Assembly (NCBI RefSeq): GCF_040371945.1 | Contig: NZ_BAABWS010000002.1 | Span: forward strand, 496,001-560,000 | DNA: 64,000 nucleotides | Origin: Litorivita sp040371945 | Lineage (GTDB): Bacteria; Pseudomonadota; Alphaproteobacteria; Rhodobacterales; Rhodobacteraceae | Direction of reading: 5' to 3' | Shown here: positions 51,841 through 60,930 of the stretch, piece after piece | Position numbering within the stretch: position 1 is the first letter of the stretch | Layout: each line of letters opens with the position of its first letter | Translations under genes and position numbers: made by a program | The notes under the pieces: generated by a model | What the model saw: the letters and a program-made list of their open reading frames with translations, nothing else | What the model was told of the DNA's origin: nothing | The model's database searches: none

Positions 51841-52476
51841 ATGAACATGCAACCGACCCAGCTTTGCGTTGAGAACCTCGCCGTCGCGCGCGGCGGGCTG
51901 GCCGTGCTTGAGGGGGTGGGGTTCACCTTGGATCGCGGCGAGGCGCTGATTTTGCGCGGACCCAATGGCTGCGGCAAGACCACGCTTTTGCGCACCATCG
52001 CCGGATTGCAACCCGCCCTTGGCGGGCGCATCAGCATGGAGCGCGAGGACATGGCCTATGCGGGCCATTCCGACGGGATCAAAGCGGCGCTGAGCGTGAC
52101 GGAAAACCTGCGCTTTTGGGCCGATATTTTCGCCGCCCGCGACCGCGTCGGCGCCGCCATGGCGGATTTCGACCTTGAGGGGCTGGCGGAGCGCTTGGCC
52201 GGCACGCTGTCGGCGGGGCAAAAACGCCGCCTTGGCCTTGCACGGCTCAGGGTGACGGGGCGGGCGCTTTGGATATTGGACGAGCCGACGGTCTCGCTTG
52301 ATGCGGCCTCGGTCGCGCTCTTTGCCAATGCGGTGCGCGCCCATCTGGCGGGCGGCGGCATGGCGCTGATGGCGACCCATATCGACCTCGGGCTGGCCGA
52401 GGCGCGGGTGCTCGACGTCGCGCCCTTCCGCGCCAAGGCCCCCGCCATGGATGATTTCGACGAGGCCTTCTTGTGA
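51841..52476 (+). CDS. ccmA: Haem exporter ATP-binding protein CcmA
   Basis: This 211-residue ABC ATPase has Walker A GPNGCGKTT (40-48), signature LSAGQKRRLGLARL and Walker B LWILDEPT. It powers release of haem-loaded CcmE together with CcmB and CcmC. It is the first gene of a tightly packed ccmABCDG cluster, and its stop overlaps the GTG start of ccmB. Confidence 0.95.
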   Translation: MNMQPTQLCVENLAVARGGLAVLEGVGFTLDRGEALILRGPNGCGKTTLLRTIAGLQPALGGRISMEREDMAYAGHSDGIKAALSVTENLRFWADIFAARDRVGAAMADFDLEGLAERLAGTLSAGQKRRLGLARLRVTGRALWILDEPTVSLDAASVALFANAVRAHLAGGGMALMATHIDLGLAEARVLDVAPFRAKAPAMDDFDEAFL

Positions 52477-53129
52477 GGGCGCTGCTGATGCGTGATCTGC
52501 GCCTTGCGGTGCGCGCGGGGGGCGGCTTTGGCCTTGGGCTTGCGTTTTTCCTCATTGTGGTGGTGCTCATCCCCTTTGCCGTCGGCCCGCAAAGCGCGCT
52601 TTTGTCGCGCATCGCGCCAGGTGTCTTGTGGATCGGGGCGCTACTGGCGTGCCTGTTGTCGCTCGACCGGCTCTTCGCGCTGGATTGGGAGGATGGATCG
52701 CTGGACCTGCTGGCCACCGCGCCTTTGCCGATGGAGGCCATCGTCTCGCTCAAGGCCTTGGCGCATTGGCTGACCACGGCGCTGCCTTTGGTTTTGATCA
52801 CGCCGCTCTTGGCGGTGCTGCTCAACCTGCCCGCCGCAGGATTTGCCCCGCTGCTGCTCTCGCTGTTGCTGGGCACGCCCGCGCTCAGCGTCATCGGCAC
52901 CTTTGGCGCGGCGCTCACCGTGGGGATCAAACGCGGCGGCCTGCTGATGAGCCTGTTGGTGCTGCCGCTCTATGTGCCGACGCTGATCTTTGGCGCAGAG
53001 GCGGCGCGGCGCGGCGCGACAGGCATGGATTACGCCACGCCGCTGGTGCTTTTGGCGGGGATCACCTGCGGCACAATCGCGCTTTTGCCTTTTGCCTCGG
53101 CTGCGGTATTGAGGGTAAACTTGCGCTGA
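52473..53129 (+). CDS. ccmB: Haem exporter permease CcmB
   Basis: This 218-residue membrane protein has six predicted helices, the membrane partner of CcmA. It has the family-typical LFALDWEDGSLDLLATAPL segment after helix 2. It starts at GTG overlapping the ccmA stop (GTGA), so the two are translationally coupled. Confidence 0.94.
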   Translation: MRALLMRDLRLAVRAGGGFGLGLAFFLIVVVLIPFAVGPQSALLSRIAPGVLWIGALLACLLSLDRLFALDWEDGSLDLLATAPLPMEAIVSLKALAHWLTTALPLVLITPLLAVLLNLPAAGFAPLLLSLLLGTPALSVIGTFGAALTVGIKRGGLLMSLLVLPLYVPTLIFGAEAARRGATGMDYATPLVLLAGITCGTIALLPFASAAVLRVNLR

Positions 53130-53151
53130 GCGGCGCAGGCAAGGAGGAAGA

Positions 53152-53886
53152 ATGGCATCGATCTGGTCCTATGCGAACCCGAAGAAATTCATCGAAACCA
53201 CCGACCGTGTTTTGCCCGCCCTGTCGGTGCTGGCCTTGGCCGCATTGGTGGGCGGGTTGGTATGGGGGTTTTTCTTCACGCCCGATGATTACAAACAAGG
53301 ATCGACGGTCAAGATCATCTACCTGCATGTGCCCGCCGCTTTGATGGCGATCAACGCGTGGATGATGATGCTGGTGGCCTCGCTGGTCTGGATCATCCGC
53401 CGCCACCACGTCAGCGCCTTGGCCGCCAAAGCCGCCGCGCCGGTGGGGGCGGTGATGACGGTGATCGCGCTGGCCACGGGGGCGATCTGGGGTCAACCGA
53501 TGTGGGGCACATGGTGGGAATGGGACCCGCGGCTGACCTCGTTTTTGATCCTGTTTTTGTTCTACCTTGGCTATATGGCGCTGTGGTCGGCGATCGAGGA
53601 TGACGACACCGCCGCCGATCTGACCGGCATCTTGTGCCTTGTCGGTTCGGTCTTTGCGCTGCTCTCGCGCTATGCGGTGAATTTCTGGAACCAGGGGTTG
53701 CACCAAGGCGCCTCGCTCAGCCTCGACAAGGAAGAGAATGTCGCCGATGTGTTCTATTACCCGCTGCTTTTGTGCATCGCGGGCTTTGTTTTGCTTTTTG
53801 TGGCGCTGGTGTTCTTGCGCACGCAAACCGAAATTCGCGCCCGCCGGATGCGGGCTTTGATGGCGCGTGAAAGGCTCGATGGCTGA
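53152..53886 (+). CDS. ccmC: Haem exporter protein CcmC
   Basis: This 244-residue membrane protein has six helices and the tryptophan-rich WGTWWEWDPRLTS haem-handling loop. The flanking histidines are in YLHVPAAL (about 60) and NQGLHQGAS (about 184). It attaches haem to CcmE. GGAGGAAG precedes the ATG. Its stop overlaps the ccmD start by one base (TGATG). Confidence 0.95.
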   Translation: MASIWSYANPKKFIETTDRVLPALSVLALAALVGGLVWGFFFTPDDYKQGSTVKIIYLHVPAALMAINAWMMMLVASLVWIIRRHHVSALAAKAAAPVGAVMTVIALATGAIWGQPMWGTWWEWDPRLTSFLILFLFYLGYMALWSAIEDDDTAADLTGILCLVGSVFALLSRYAVNFWNQGLHQGASLSLDKEENVADVFYYPLLLCIAGFVLLFVALVFLRTQTEIRARRMRALMARERLDG

Positions 53887-54041
53887 TGGTTGATCTGGGA
53901 AAATATGCCACCGAGGTTCTGGCCTCTTACGCGGTGTCCATCGCCTTGCTGGCGGCTTTGGTCGCGATGAGCGTGATCCGCGCCCGCCGCGCGCGCCGCC
54001 AATTGGCGCAGATCGAAGAGCGGGTGAAGCGCAATGGCTAA
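53886..54041 (+). CDS. ccmD: Haem exporter protein CcmD
   Basis: This 51-residue single-helix protein begins MVDLGKYATEVLASYAVS, has a membrane helix at about 12-31, and ends in a basic tail (RARRARRQLAQIEERVKR). This is the standard CcmD form, which stabilises the CcmC-CcmE complex. It overlaps ccmC by 1 nt and ccmG by 8 nt. Confidence 0.92.
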   Translation: MVDLGKYATEVLASYAVSIALLAALVAMSVIRARRARRQLAQIEERVKRNG

Positions 54042-54582
54042 ACTCTCGCCGCTGATGGCCGCCCCGCCGCTGATTTTTGCAGGCCTCGCCGTGATGTTCT
54101 ACGTCGGGATGCAGCGCCAAGACCCCGATGCGCTGCCCTCGGCCCTGATCGGCAAACAGGCCCCCGCCGTGAGCGCCGTGCCCTTGGGCGATCTGCCCGC
54201 CTTTGCCGATGCGGACCTGCGCGATGGCAGGCTGCATCTGGTCAATTTCTGGGCCTCATGGTGCGCGCCTTGCCGTGTGGAGCATCCCAATCTGGAGGCT
54301 CTGGCCGCCGAAGGGGTGCAAATTTTCGGCGTCAACTATAAGGACAAGCCAGGCAATGCCCTCGAATTTCTGGCCGAACTGGGCAATCCCTACGCGGCCG
54401 TGGGCGCCGATGACGCGGGGCGCATGGCGCTCGAATGGGGCGTTTACGGCGTGCCCGAAACCTATGTGATCGACGGCGAAGGGCGCATCGTTCTGCGCTT
54501 TGCCGGACCGATCACCCAAAGGGTCATCACCGATCAAATCCGCCCCGCCATCGAGGCGGCCAAAGCGGCATCGCAAGACTGA
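54034..54582 (+). CDS. ccmG: Thiol:disulfide interchange protein CcmG/DsbE
   Basis: This 182-residue membrane-anchored thioredoxin-fold protein has an N-terminal helix (about 9-25), the active site WASWCAPCRVEHP and the cis-proline GVPETYVID typical of CcmG. It keeps the CXXCH thiols of apocytochrome c reduced for haem attachment. It is the last gene of the ccmABCDG set and overlaps ccmD. Confidence 0.95.
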   Translation: MAKLSPLMAAPPLIFAGLAVMFYVGMQRQDPDALPSALIGKQAPAVSAVPLGDLPAFADADLRDGRLHLVNFWASWCAPCRVEHPNLEALAAEGVQIFGVNYKDKPGNALEFLAELGNPYAAVGADDAGRMALEWGVYGVPETYVIDGEGRIVLRFAGPITQRVITDQIRPAIEAAKAASQD

Positions 54583-54845
54583 GCCTTAGCCGCAGCGAAT
54601 CGGGTTCTCCGGCGGGCGCACCGCGCGAGCGGGCAGGCGGGTTTCGGGGGCAGGCGATCCTGACTTGCCGCCGCCCCCCGCGTCTTTGACCTTGGGGAAA
54701 TTGGTGCCGGCGCGCGCGGGCATTAACATTTTGTTAATTATTCACTTTTGGACTGGCAGCAGGCAGGCCTCTGACGCGGGGATCGGTGCTTGGGCGGCAC
54801 GATAGGGCGCAATTGCAGACCTATTCAAATTATGTTATATTTGTG

Positions 54846-54858
54846 GCAATTATATTGC
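54846..54858. promoter_or_regulatory. AT-rich palindrome before the second VPLPA-CTERM gene
   Basis: GCAAT-TAT-ATTGC is a 13-bp perfect inverted repeat 18 bp before the start codon, within a strongly AT-rich upstream patch (54715-54875) that probably also holds the promoter. A regulator site or a translation-blocking fold is possible. Confidence 0.4.
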
Positions 54859-54876
54859 AATATTTGGACAATTTAG

Positions 54877-55425
54877 ATGAAACAGACTGCACTTATTTCT
54901 GCGCTTTTGGCAGGGCTTAGCCTTTCTGCCACGGGCGCTTCGGCTCTGACCGTTCCATCCGAAACCATTGATTTTGGCACATCGGCTGGCACCGGTAGCT
55001 ATACCGAGGATGGCTTCACGTTTGACAGCGCCAATCTTAACGAGAGCAGCAATTGCCCCGGCGGCGGGGCCTGTTTGATGCTCAACAATGGCGCCTATAG
55101 CGATGCTGCCATGACCTCTGCGGATGGCGCGTTCTATTTCCACGGCCTGTCCTACGCCTTCAATAGCGCGGGCGGAGGCAATTCCTTCACGGTTTTTGCC
55201 GATGTCGGCCCGCTGATCACCATCTACGCCGCAGACGGGTTGACGGGGACGCTTTCGCTCTCGCCGACCTTGATCTCGGTGCAACTGTCGCTGTCCCATG
55301 GCGGCGGCGGCAATGTGCGCATTGATGACATCATGGTCAGCGGCGTGCCCTTGCCCGCAGCGGGCGGCATGTTGCTCGCGGGGGTTGGCTTGCTGGCTGG
55401 GCTGCGCCGCCGCAAAGGTGCCTGA
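54877..55425 (+). CDS. Secreted VPLPA-CTERM protein
   Basis: This 182-residue exported protein has a signal peptide (1-23, ASA-L), a small Gly/Ser-rich beta-type body with one cysteine pair near the NCPGGGACLM segment, and a C-terminal VPLPAAGGMLLAG helix with an RRRK tail. The tail is the exosortase sorting signal also seen at 35190. No function can be assigned to the body. It has its own AT-rich upstream region and a strong terminator downstream. Confidence 0.85.
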   Translation: MKQTALISALLAGLSLSATGASALTVPSETIDFGTSAGTGSYTEDGFTFDSANLNESSNCPGGGACLMLNNGAYSDAAMTSADGAFYFHGLSYAFNSAGGGNSFTVFADVGPLITIYAADGLTGTLSLSPTLISVQLSLSHGGGGNVRIDDIMVSGVPLPAAGGMLLAGVGLLAGLRRRKGA

Positions 55426-55520
55426 AGAAGAACTGGCTGCGCCGCATGCGTCAGGCGCGGGCCTTTCAGAACCGCAGATGCGCGCCGTAGATGCAGAGCG
55501 CAGATACACGGCATAGATAC

Positions 55521-55560
55521 AAAAAGGGCCGCGTCATCTCTGACGCGGCCCTTTTGTTTT
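55521..55560. terminator. Bidirectional intrinsic terminator
   Basis: AAAAGGGCCGCGTCA pairs perfectly with TGACGCGGCCCTTTT around a four-base loop. It lies between the VPLPA-CTERM gene (plus) and acnA (minus). Confidence 0.92.
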
Positions 55561-55572
55561 TACGTCACTGTC

Positions 55573-58323
55573 TTACGACTTGGCGAGGTTACGCAGCACA
55601 TAGTGCAGCACGCCGCCGTTCTCGACATATTCGATCTCGGGCGCTGTATCGATGCGGCACTTGAGCTGGATGGTTTTGGTCGTGCCATCCGCATAGGTGA
55701 TCTCGCAAGGCACGTTGGACAAAGGCTTCAAATCCCCTGCCAGACCAGAAATCGACACGGTTTCCTTGCCGGTCAGGCCCAGCGATTTGCGCGTGTCGCC
55801 GCCGGTGAATTCGAAGGGGATCACACCCATGCCAACGAGGTTGGAGCGGTGGATCCGTTCGAAATTCTCGGCGATCACGGCCTTCACACCCAAAAGCGCG
55901 GTGCCTTTGGCGGCCCAGTCACGCGAGGAGCCCGCGCCATATTGCTCACCTGCGAAGATGACCAAAGGCGTGCCTGCGGCTTGATAGGCCATCGAGGCGT
56001 CAAAGATCGAGGTCTGCGCGCCGTCGGGACCATGGGTATAGCCGCCTTCAACCCCGTCGAGCATCTCGTTCTTGATGCGGATGTTGGCAAAGGTGCCGCG
56101 CATCATGACTTCGTGGTTGCCGCGGCGCGAGCCGTAGGAGTTGAATTCGCGCACCGGCACGCCGTGTTCGGTCAGATATTGACCGGCAGGGGTGCTGTCC
56201 TTGAACGAACCTGCGGGCGAGATGTGGTCGGTGGTGACCATATCGCCCAAGATCGCCAGAACCTTGGCGCCCGAGATGTCGGAGATCACACCGGCCTCGG
56301 CGCCCATGCCTTGGAAGTAGGGCGGGTTTTGCACATAGGTCGATTCGGGCGGCCAGTTGTAGGTCTCGCTGTCGACGGTCTCGACGCCCTGCCACTTCTC
56401 GTCGCCTTTGAACACATCGGCATATTTCGACATGAAGGCTTCGCGGGTGACGGTCTGCTCGACCAGATCGGCGATCTCTTGGTTGGTCGGCCAGATATCC
56501 TTGAGGTAGATGTCCTTGCCTTCGGCGTTTTGCGCAATCGGATCCTTGGAGATGTCGATATTCATATCGCCCGCCAAAGCATAGGCCACCACGAGGGGGG
56601 GCGAGGCGAGGTAGTTGGCGCGCACGTCGGGCGAGATGCGCCCTTCGAAGTTGCGGTTGCCCGACAGAACCGAGGTGGCGATCAAATCGCCTGCGGCAAT
56701 GGCTTCGGACAATTCGGGCTGGATCGGGCCGGAGTTGCCGATACAGGTGGTGCAGCCGTAACCGACAAGGTTGAAGCCGACCGCGTCGAGGTCCTCTTGC
56801 AGGCCCGCGGCCTCAAGATATTCCGACACGACCTGCGATCCGGGGGCGAGCGATGTTTTCACCCAAGGCTTGCGGTTCAACCCCAATGCGCGCGCTTTGC
56901 GAGCGACAAGACCCGCGCCGATCATCACGTAGGGGTTGGAGGTGTTGGTGCAGGAGGTGATCGAGGCAATCACGATCGACCCGTCGGTCAGCTCATAATC
57001 CTCGCCCTTGACGGGGTGGGATTTGCGCGGATCGGCAGGGGCGGTCGGGGCAGGGCCTTCGGCGGCCATGTCCTGCGCATCTGCGGTCGCATCGGTGCCG
57101 CGATATTCGGAGACGACATTCATGAAGGCCGCAGCGGCCTGATCCAGCGCGACATAGTCTTGCGGGCGCTTGGGACCGGAGATCGCCGGAACAATGGTGC
57201 CCATGTCGAGCGTCAATGTATCGGTGTAGATCGGGCTGTAATCCGCATCGCGCCAGAAGCCGTTTTCCTTGGCATAGGCTTCGACCAAGGCCACGCGCTC
57301 TTCGTCGCGGCCGGTGTTGCGCAGGTAGCGCAGGGTCTCGCCGTCGATCGGGAAGAAGCCGCAAGTCGCGCCGTATTCGGGCGCCATATTGGCGATGGTC
57401 GCACGGTCGGCCAGAGGCAGACGGTCCAGACCCGCGCCGTAGAATTCGACGAATTTGCCGACAACGCCTTTTTCGCGCAGCATCTCGACAACCTTGAGCA
57501 CCAGATCGGTGCCGGTGGTGCCTTCGACCATCGCGCCGGTCAATTCAAAACCGATGACTTCGGGGATGAGCATCGAAATCGGCTGGCCAAGCATCGCGGC
57601 CTCGGCCTCGATCCCGCCAACGCCCCAGCCCAGAACCGCCAGACCGTTGACCATCGTGGTGTGGCTGTCGGTGCCGACCAATGTGTCGGGATAGGCGACT
57701 TCATCGCCGTTCTGGTCGGTGTCGGTCCAAACGGTTTGCGCCAGATATTCGAGGTTCACCTGATGGCAAATCCCGGTGCCGGGGGGCACAACGCGGAAGT
57801 TGTTGAACGCGCCCTGACCCCATTTGAGGAACTGGTAACGCTCCATATTGCGTTCATATTCGCGGTCGACGTTCATTTGGAACGCGCGCGGGTTGCCGAA
57901 CTCGTCGATCATCACCGAGTGGTCGATGACCAGATCAACAGGGTTGAGCGGGTTGATCTTTTGCGCATCACCGCCAAGGGCCTTGATGCCGTCGCGCATC
58001 GCCGCAAGGTCCACAACCGCCGGAACGCCGGTGAAATCCTGCATCAACACGCGGGCAGGGCGATAGGCAATCTCGCGCGGGTTCTTGCCGCCTTTGGCAC
58101 CCCATTCGGCGAAAGCCTTGATGTCATCGACCGAAACCGAAAACCCGCCGTCTTCAAAGCGCAGCATGTTTTCCAGCACCACTTTCAAAGCAGCAGGCAG
58201 GCGCGAGAAATCGCCAAGTCCGGCCTCTTGCGCGGCGGGGATCGAGTAATAGGAAATGGATGAGCCGCCGACACTGAGCGTTTTGCGTGTCTTGGCTGTG
58301 TCTTGTCCGACTGTGATGGGCAT
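55573..58323 (-). CDS. acnA: Aconitate hydratase A
   Basis: This 916-residue AcnA/IRP1-type aconitase converts citrate to isocitrate in the TCA cycle. The 4Fe-4S ligand cysteines lie in SCTNTSNP and GCTTCIGNSG. VGTDSHTTM and the C-terminal swivel domain GAGSSRDWAAKG are present. AGGGAGG precedes the ATG at 58323. It is divergent from a DUF1223 gene across 312 nt. Confidence 0.97.
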   Translation of the reverse strand: MPITVGQDTAKTRKTLSVGGSSISYYSIPAAQEAGLGDFSRLPAALKVVLENMLRFEDGGFSVSVDDIKAFAEWGAKGGKNPREIAYRPARVLMQDFTGVPAVVDLAAMRDGIKALGGDAQKINPLNPVDLVIDHSVMIDEFGNPRAFQMNVDREYERNMERYQFLKWGQGAFNNFRVVPPGTGICHQVNLEYLAQTVWTDTDQNGDEVAYPDTLVGTDSHTTMVNGLAVLGWGVGGIEAEAAMLGQPISMLIPEVIGFELTGAMVEGTTGTDLVLKVVEMLREKGVVGKFVEFYGAGLDRLPLADRATIANMAPEYGATCGFFPIDGETLRYLRNTGRDEERVALVEAYAKENGFWRDADYSPIYTDTLTLDMGTIVPAISGPKRPQDYVALDQAAAAFMNVVSEYRGTDATADAQDMAAEGPAPTAPADPRKSHPVKGEDYELTDGSIVIASITSCTNTSNPYVMIGAGLVARKARALGLNRKPWVKTSLAPGSQVVSEYLEAAGLQEDLDAVGFNLVGYGCTTCIGNSGPIQPELSEAIAAGDLIATSVLSGNRNFEGRISPDVRANYLASPPLVVAYALAGDMNIDISKDPIAQNAEGKDIYLKDIWPTNQEIADLVEQTVTREAFMSKYADVFKGDEKWQGVETVDSETYNWPPESTYVQNPPYFQGMGAEAGVISDISGAKVLAILGDMVTTDHISPAGSFKDSTPAGQYLTEHGVPVREFNSYGSRRGNHEVMMRGTFANIRIKNEMLDGVEGGYTHGPDGAQTSIFDASMAYQAAGTPLVIFAGEQYGAGSSRDWAAKGTALLGVKAVIAENFERIHRSNLVGMGVIPFEFTGGDTRKSLGLTGKETVSISGLAGDLKPLSNVPCEITYADGTTKTIQLKCRIDTAPEIEYVENGGVLHYVLRNLAKS

Positions 58324-58635
58324 GGTTGGCCTCCCTTTCGGTGTGAAACAGGGTTGTGCTGGCTCGCTTCTGCCGTATTGGCGCGGTGCAATCAAGAGGG
58401 GAATTGCGGTTTTGTATACCATTGCACACAATTTTTACCCCCTGTTCAGACTTAGGGCGTTATTGAGCGTGATTGCACAGGCAGCAGGCAGCAGAAAATT
58501 AAACATTTCCAAGCGCAGCGCTTGGCCCCCCTGTGCCTCTCACGCCGCAGGCACGCGCTCTCTCGAAACCTTGATTGGTTATTTCAATCGCGCCTGTCTA
58601 AGAAGAGAAGACCACAAGAATAAAGGCGCATCTTC
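58324..58635. other. 312-bp divergent intergenic region between acnA and the DUF1223 gene
   Basis: This region should contain both promoters. Around 58411-58435 lies an AT-rich patch that could serve acnA, and around 58572 a TTGATT element that could serve the DUF1223 gene. Neither is a strong consensus. I see no gene or convincing operator here. Confidence 0.45.
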
Positions 58636-59439
58636 ATGGGTTTGATCCACCGCATCTCCTCGTCCAAACCGCAAAGCGCGACCCTTGCGCTTGCATCGCG
58701 CCGCGCGGTTCTGGCCGGTATGCTGCGCCTTTGTGCGCTGGCCGCGCCGCTGATCGCGGCAGGGGGCATTTGGGGCGCGGATCGCGCCGCCGCCCAAGAG
58801 CGCAGCCCCGTTGTGATCGAGCTTTACACCTCGCAAGGCTGCTCGTCCTGCCCGCCTGCCGATGCCTTGATGCGCGATCTGGCCAAACGCGCCGATGTCA
58901 TCGCCCTGTCCTTGCATGTGGATTATTGGGATTACATCGGCTGGAAAGACAAATTCGCCGATCCCGCCTTTACCGCGCGCCAACGCGCCTATGCACGCCA
59001 AGCCAAACACCGCTCGATTTATACGCCGCAGATGATTGTCGGCGGCACCGATCATGTGGTCGGCACCCATGCCAAGGATGTCGCCGCGCTCATCGCGCGC
59101 CACGGCGCCAAAGCGCCCGCGCTGACCCTGAGCGCCGCGCGCTCGGGCGCGCGTATGCAGGTGTCGGCCCCCGCATTGCGCGCGTCGCGCCCCATGGTGG
59201 TGCAAGTGGTGCGCTATACGCCGAGCGCCTCGGTCAAGATCCTGCGCGGGGAAAATGCAGGCAGAACAGTAGATTACGCCAATATCGTCACCGAATGGAG
59301 CCGTGTCGGCGAGTGGGACGGGCGCGCGCCTCTGATGATGGATGTGAAAATCGGCGGTGATGCGCCCGCCGTGGTGATCGTGCAAGAGGTGGCCAAACGC
59401 GGCCCTGGTGCGATCCTTGCCGCGGCCCGCGTCAAGTAA
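58636..59439 (+). CDS. DUF1223-family thioredoxin-fold periplasmic protein
   Basis: This 267-residue protein has an N-terminal signal (hydrophobic 25-50, AAA-Q) and the DUF1223 signature VIELYTSQGCSSCPPAD with a CSSC redox pair, then HVDYWDYIGW and YTPQMIVGG. The fold is thioredoxin-like; the family's role is not established. AAAGG precedes the ATG. The acnA/DUF1223 pairing is common in Rhodobacterales. Confidence 0.88.
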   Translation: MGLIHRISSSKPQSATLALASRRAVLAGMLRLCALAAPLIAAGGIWGADRAAAQERSPVVIELYTSQGCSSCPPADALMRDLAKRADVIALSLHVDYWDYIGWKDKFADPAFTARQRAYARQAKHRSIYTPQMIVGGTDHVVGTHAKDVAALIARHGAKAPALTLSAARSGARMQVSAPALRASRPMVVQVVRYTPSASVKILRGENAGRTVDYANIVTEWSRVGEWDGRAPLMMDVKIGGDAPAVVIVQEVAKRGPGAILAAARVK

Positions 59440-59486
59440 ACCCAGCGGCCCGCTGCTGCCGGCTGACGACGCAGGCCCGCGCGCCG

Positions 59487-60557
59487 CTACTCTTCTTCGT
59501 CCTCGTCCCCCGCGATTAGCAAGACCTCGCCCTTGGCTTCCATCTCGCGGATCGCGTTGATCACCTCGGTCATCGCCTCTTCGCCGTCTTTGGTTTTGAT
59601 CTTGCCCGCGCCTTCGATTTCCTCGCGCAAGGAATCGGCCATGCGTTTGGACATGTTTTCCAAAACAAACTCGGCTGATTTGGCCATTTCGCCGCCCTGC
59701 GCCGAGGCCGCCGCCAGCGCCGTGACCAATGCGGCCTGATCGATCTCGCGGATGACCTTGGGGATGTCGCGCGGGGCAAGCCGTTGATAGATATTGGCAA
59801 ATGTGAAAATCGCCTTGCGCACCTGATCGGCAAAAACCTGATCTTCCTCATCCAGCCCTTCGAGCACATCGTCGCGCGTTGCGGCGGGCGAGAAATTGAG
59901 AATCGCGCCGACGCGCTCGACCGGACCGTCGGAGAAGGCGCGCTCGGGCTGCGCATCAAGCTGCGCGGCCAGCGACAGGCCGATCCGGTCCACCGCATCG
60001 GGCGTCACCGCACCGGTGAGCGAGACCGCATAGGTGATGCGCCGCGCCTTGGCCCCGGGCAGACGGCCGAGCAATTCGGCGGCTTTCGACACGTCGATCT
60101 TGGCCAGCATCACGGCGGCCACCTCGGTGCTCTCGTTTTCGACAATCGGCAAAAGCGCCTCGACGCCCAATCCTTTGATCCGCTCCCACGGGTCGCCATA
60201 TTGGCGCACGCCCGCCTCTTTGCGCAAACGCGCGGCGGTATGGGGCGAGATTTTCCCGTCCAACTGGTCCAACGCCCCCGCCAGATCACGCGGGAAGGTC
60301 AGCCCCATGCTGTCAAGCTCGTCGGCGAATTCAGAGATCACCCCCGCGAGCACATCGCGGGTGATATGGCGCATCGTGCCAAGCTGCTGCGTCAAGGAAA
60401 TCTGCATATCCTCGGGCAGATCCTTGAGCCGCACTTCGGCCCCTTCGTTCAACAATAGTCGAACGATGATCGCAGCTTTCTGCTTGCGGGTCAGCCGTCC
60501 CTTGCCGCCCGAGGCTCCGGGCGAGGGCAGCTGTGCCAGCGGTGTCAGGTTGTTCAT
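59487..60557 (-). CDS. fliG: FliG-like flagellar motor switch protein (divergent, isolated)
   Basis: This 356-residue protein has the three-part FliG layout: N domain (LTRKQKAAIIVRLL), middle domain and C-terminal torque domain (FTFANIYQRLAPRDIPKVIREID). It diverges at conserved places. The middle-domain EHPQ motif reads ESTE (142-145), and the FED/FEN of the torque helix reads FAN. An acidic tail ends the protein. The ATG at 60557 follows GAGGGACAGG. No other flagellar gene is in the window. It could be a functional FliG encoded apart from the flagellar cluster or a specialised paralogue. Confidence 0.8.
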   Translation of the reverse strand: MNNLTPLAQLPSPGASGGKGRLTRKQKAAIIVRLLLNEGAEVRLKDLPEDMQISLTQQLGTMRHITRDVLAGVISEFADELDSMGLTFPRDLAGALDQLDGKISPHTAARLRKEAGVRQYGDPWERIKGLGVEALLPIVENESTEVAAVMLAKIDVSKAAELLGRLPGAKARRITYAVSLTGAVTPDAVDRIGLSLAAQLDAQPERAFSDGPVERVGAILNFSPAATRDDVLEGLDEEDQVFADQVRKAIFTFANIYQRLAPRDIPKVIREIDQAALVTALAAASAQGGEMAKSAEFVLENMSKRMADSLREEIEGAGKIKTKDGEEAMTEVINAIREMEAKGEVLLIAGDEDEEE

Positions 60558-60661
60558 CCTGTCCCTCATAGACGTTTGCGTCAGATAAGCAGGGAAGGGT
60601 GAATTATTCCTTTCTCAGCGGCGAAAAGAGCGGGAAAATTTCCGCGCTCCGCCCGTTGAGT

Positions 60662-60817
60662 TCAGGTGTTGGTCTGTTTGATGCAGCTATGGGCGCTGTC
60701 GTCCCAAACCATGCCCTCGGCGCAAGACATGGCCTGTTTGGAGGCGGCGCAGGCAGAGGCCAAAGCAGGCATCACAGCCAGAACAGAGGCGAAAAACGTG
60801 ACTTTCAGGAGTTTCAT
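60662..60817 (-). CDS. Small secreted Cys-containing protein
   Basis: This 51-residue protein, too short for most gene callers, begins MKLLKVTFFASVLAVMPALA. That is a clear signal peptide cleaved near ASA. The mature part has cysteines in ACAASKQ, SCAEGM and HSCIK around a VWDD turn. AAAGGACG precedes the ATG. It lies just downstream of purB beyond that gene's terminator. I recall similar short ORFs beside purB in relatives but cannot assign a function. Confidence 0.7.
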   Translation of the reverse strand: MKLLKVTFFASVLAVMPALASACAASKQAMSCAEGMVWDDSAHSCIKQTNT

Positions 60818-60856
60818 TTCGGCGTCCTTTCTCATGTTTCTATGCCGATCCTACCA

Positions 60857-60894
60857 CAAAAAAGCCCCCGCGCGAAGTCTCCTTGCGCGGGGGC
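60857..60894 (-). terminator. Intrinsic terminator of purB
   Basis: GCCCCCGCGC (60864-60873) pairs perfectly with GCGCGGGGGC (60885-60894). The A-run at 60858-60863 is a T-run on the minus strand. Confidence 0.9.
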
Positions 60895-60930
60895 CAAGAG
60901 GCGCCAAAGGGCGGCCGGTATTTGCGCGGA

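Noticed and set aside
54715..54875. AT-rich island as a transferred element
   Set aside because: It is confined to one upstream region, with no integrase, repeats or foreign genes; a promoter region explains it.
55603..58263. 886-residue open frame on the plus strand
   Set aside because: It is fully antisense to acnA, an unambiguous 916-residue aconitase. The product is His/Arg/Gly-rich nonsense typical of antisense frames in high-GC DNA.
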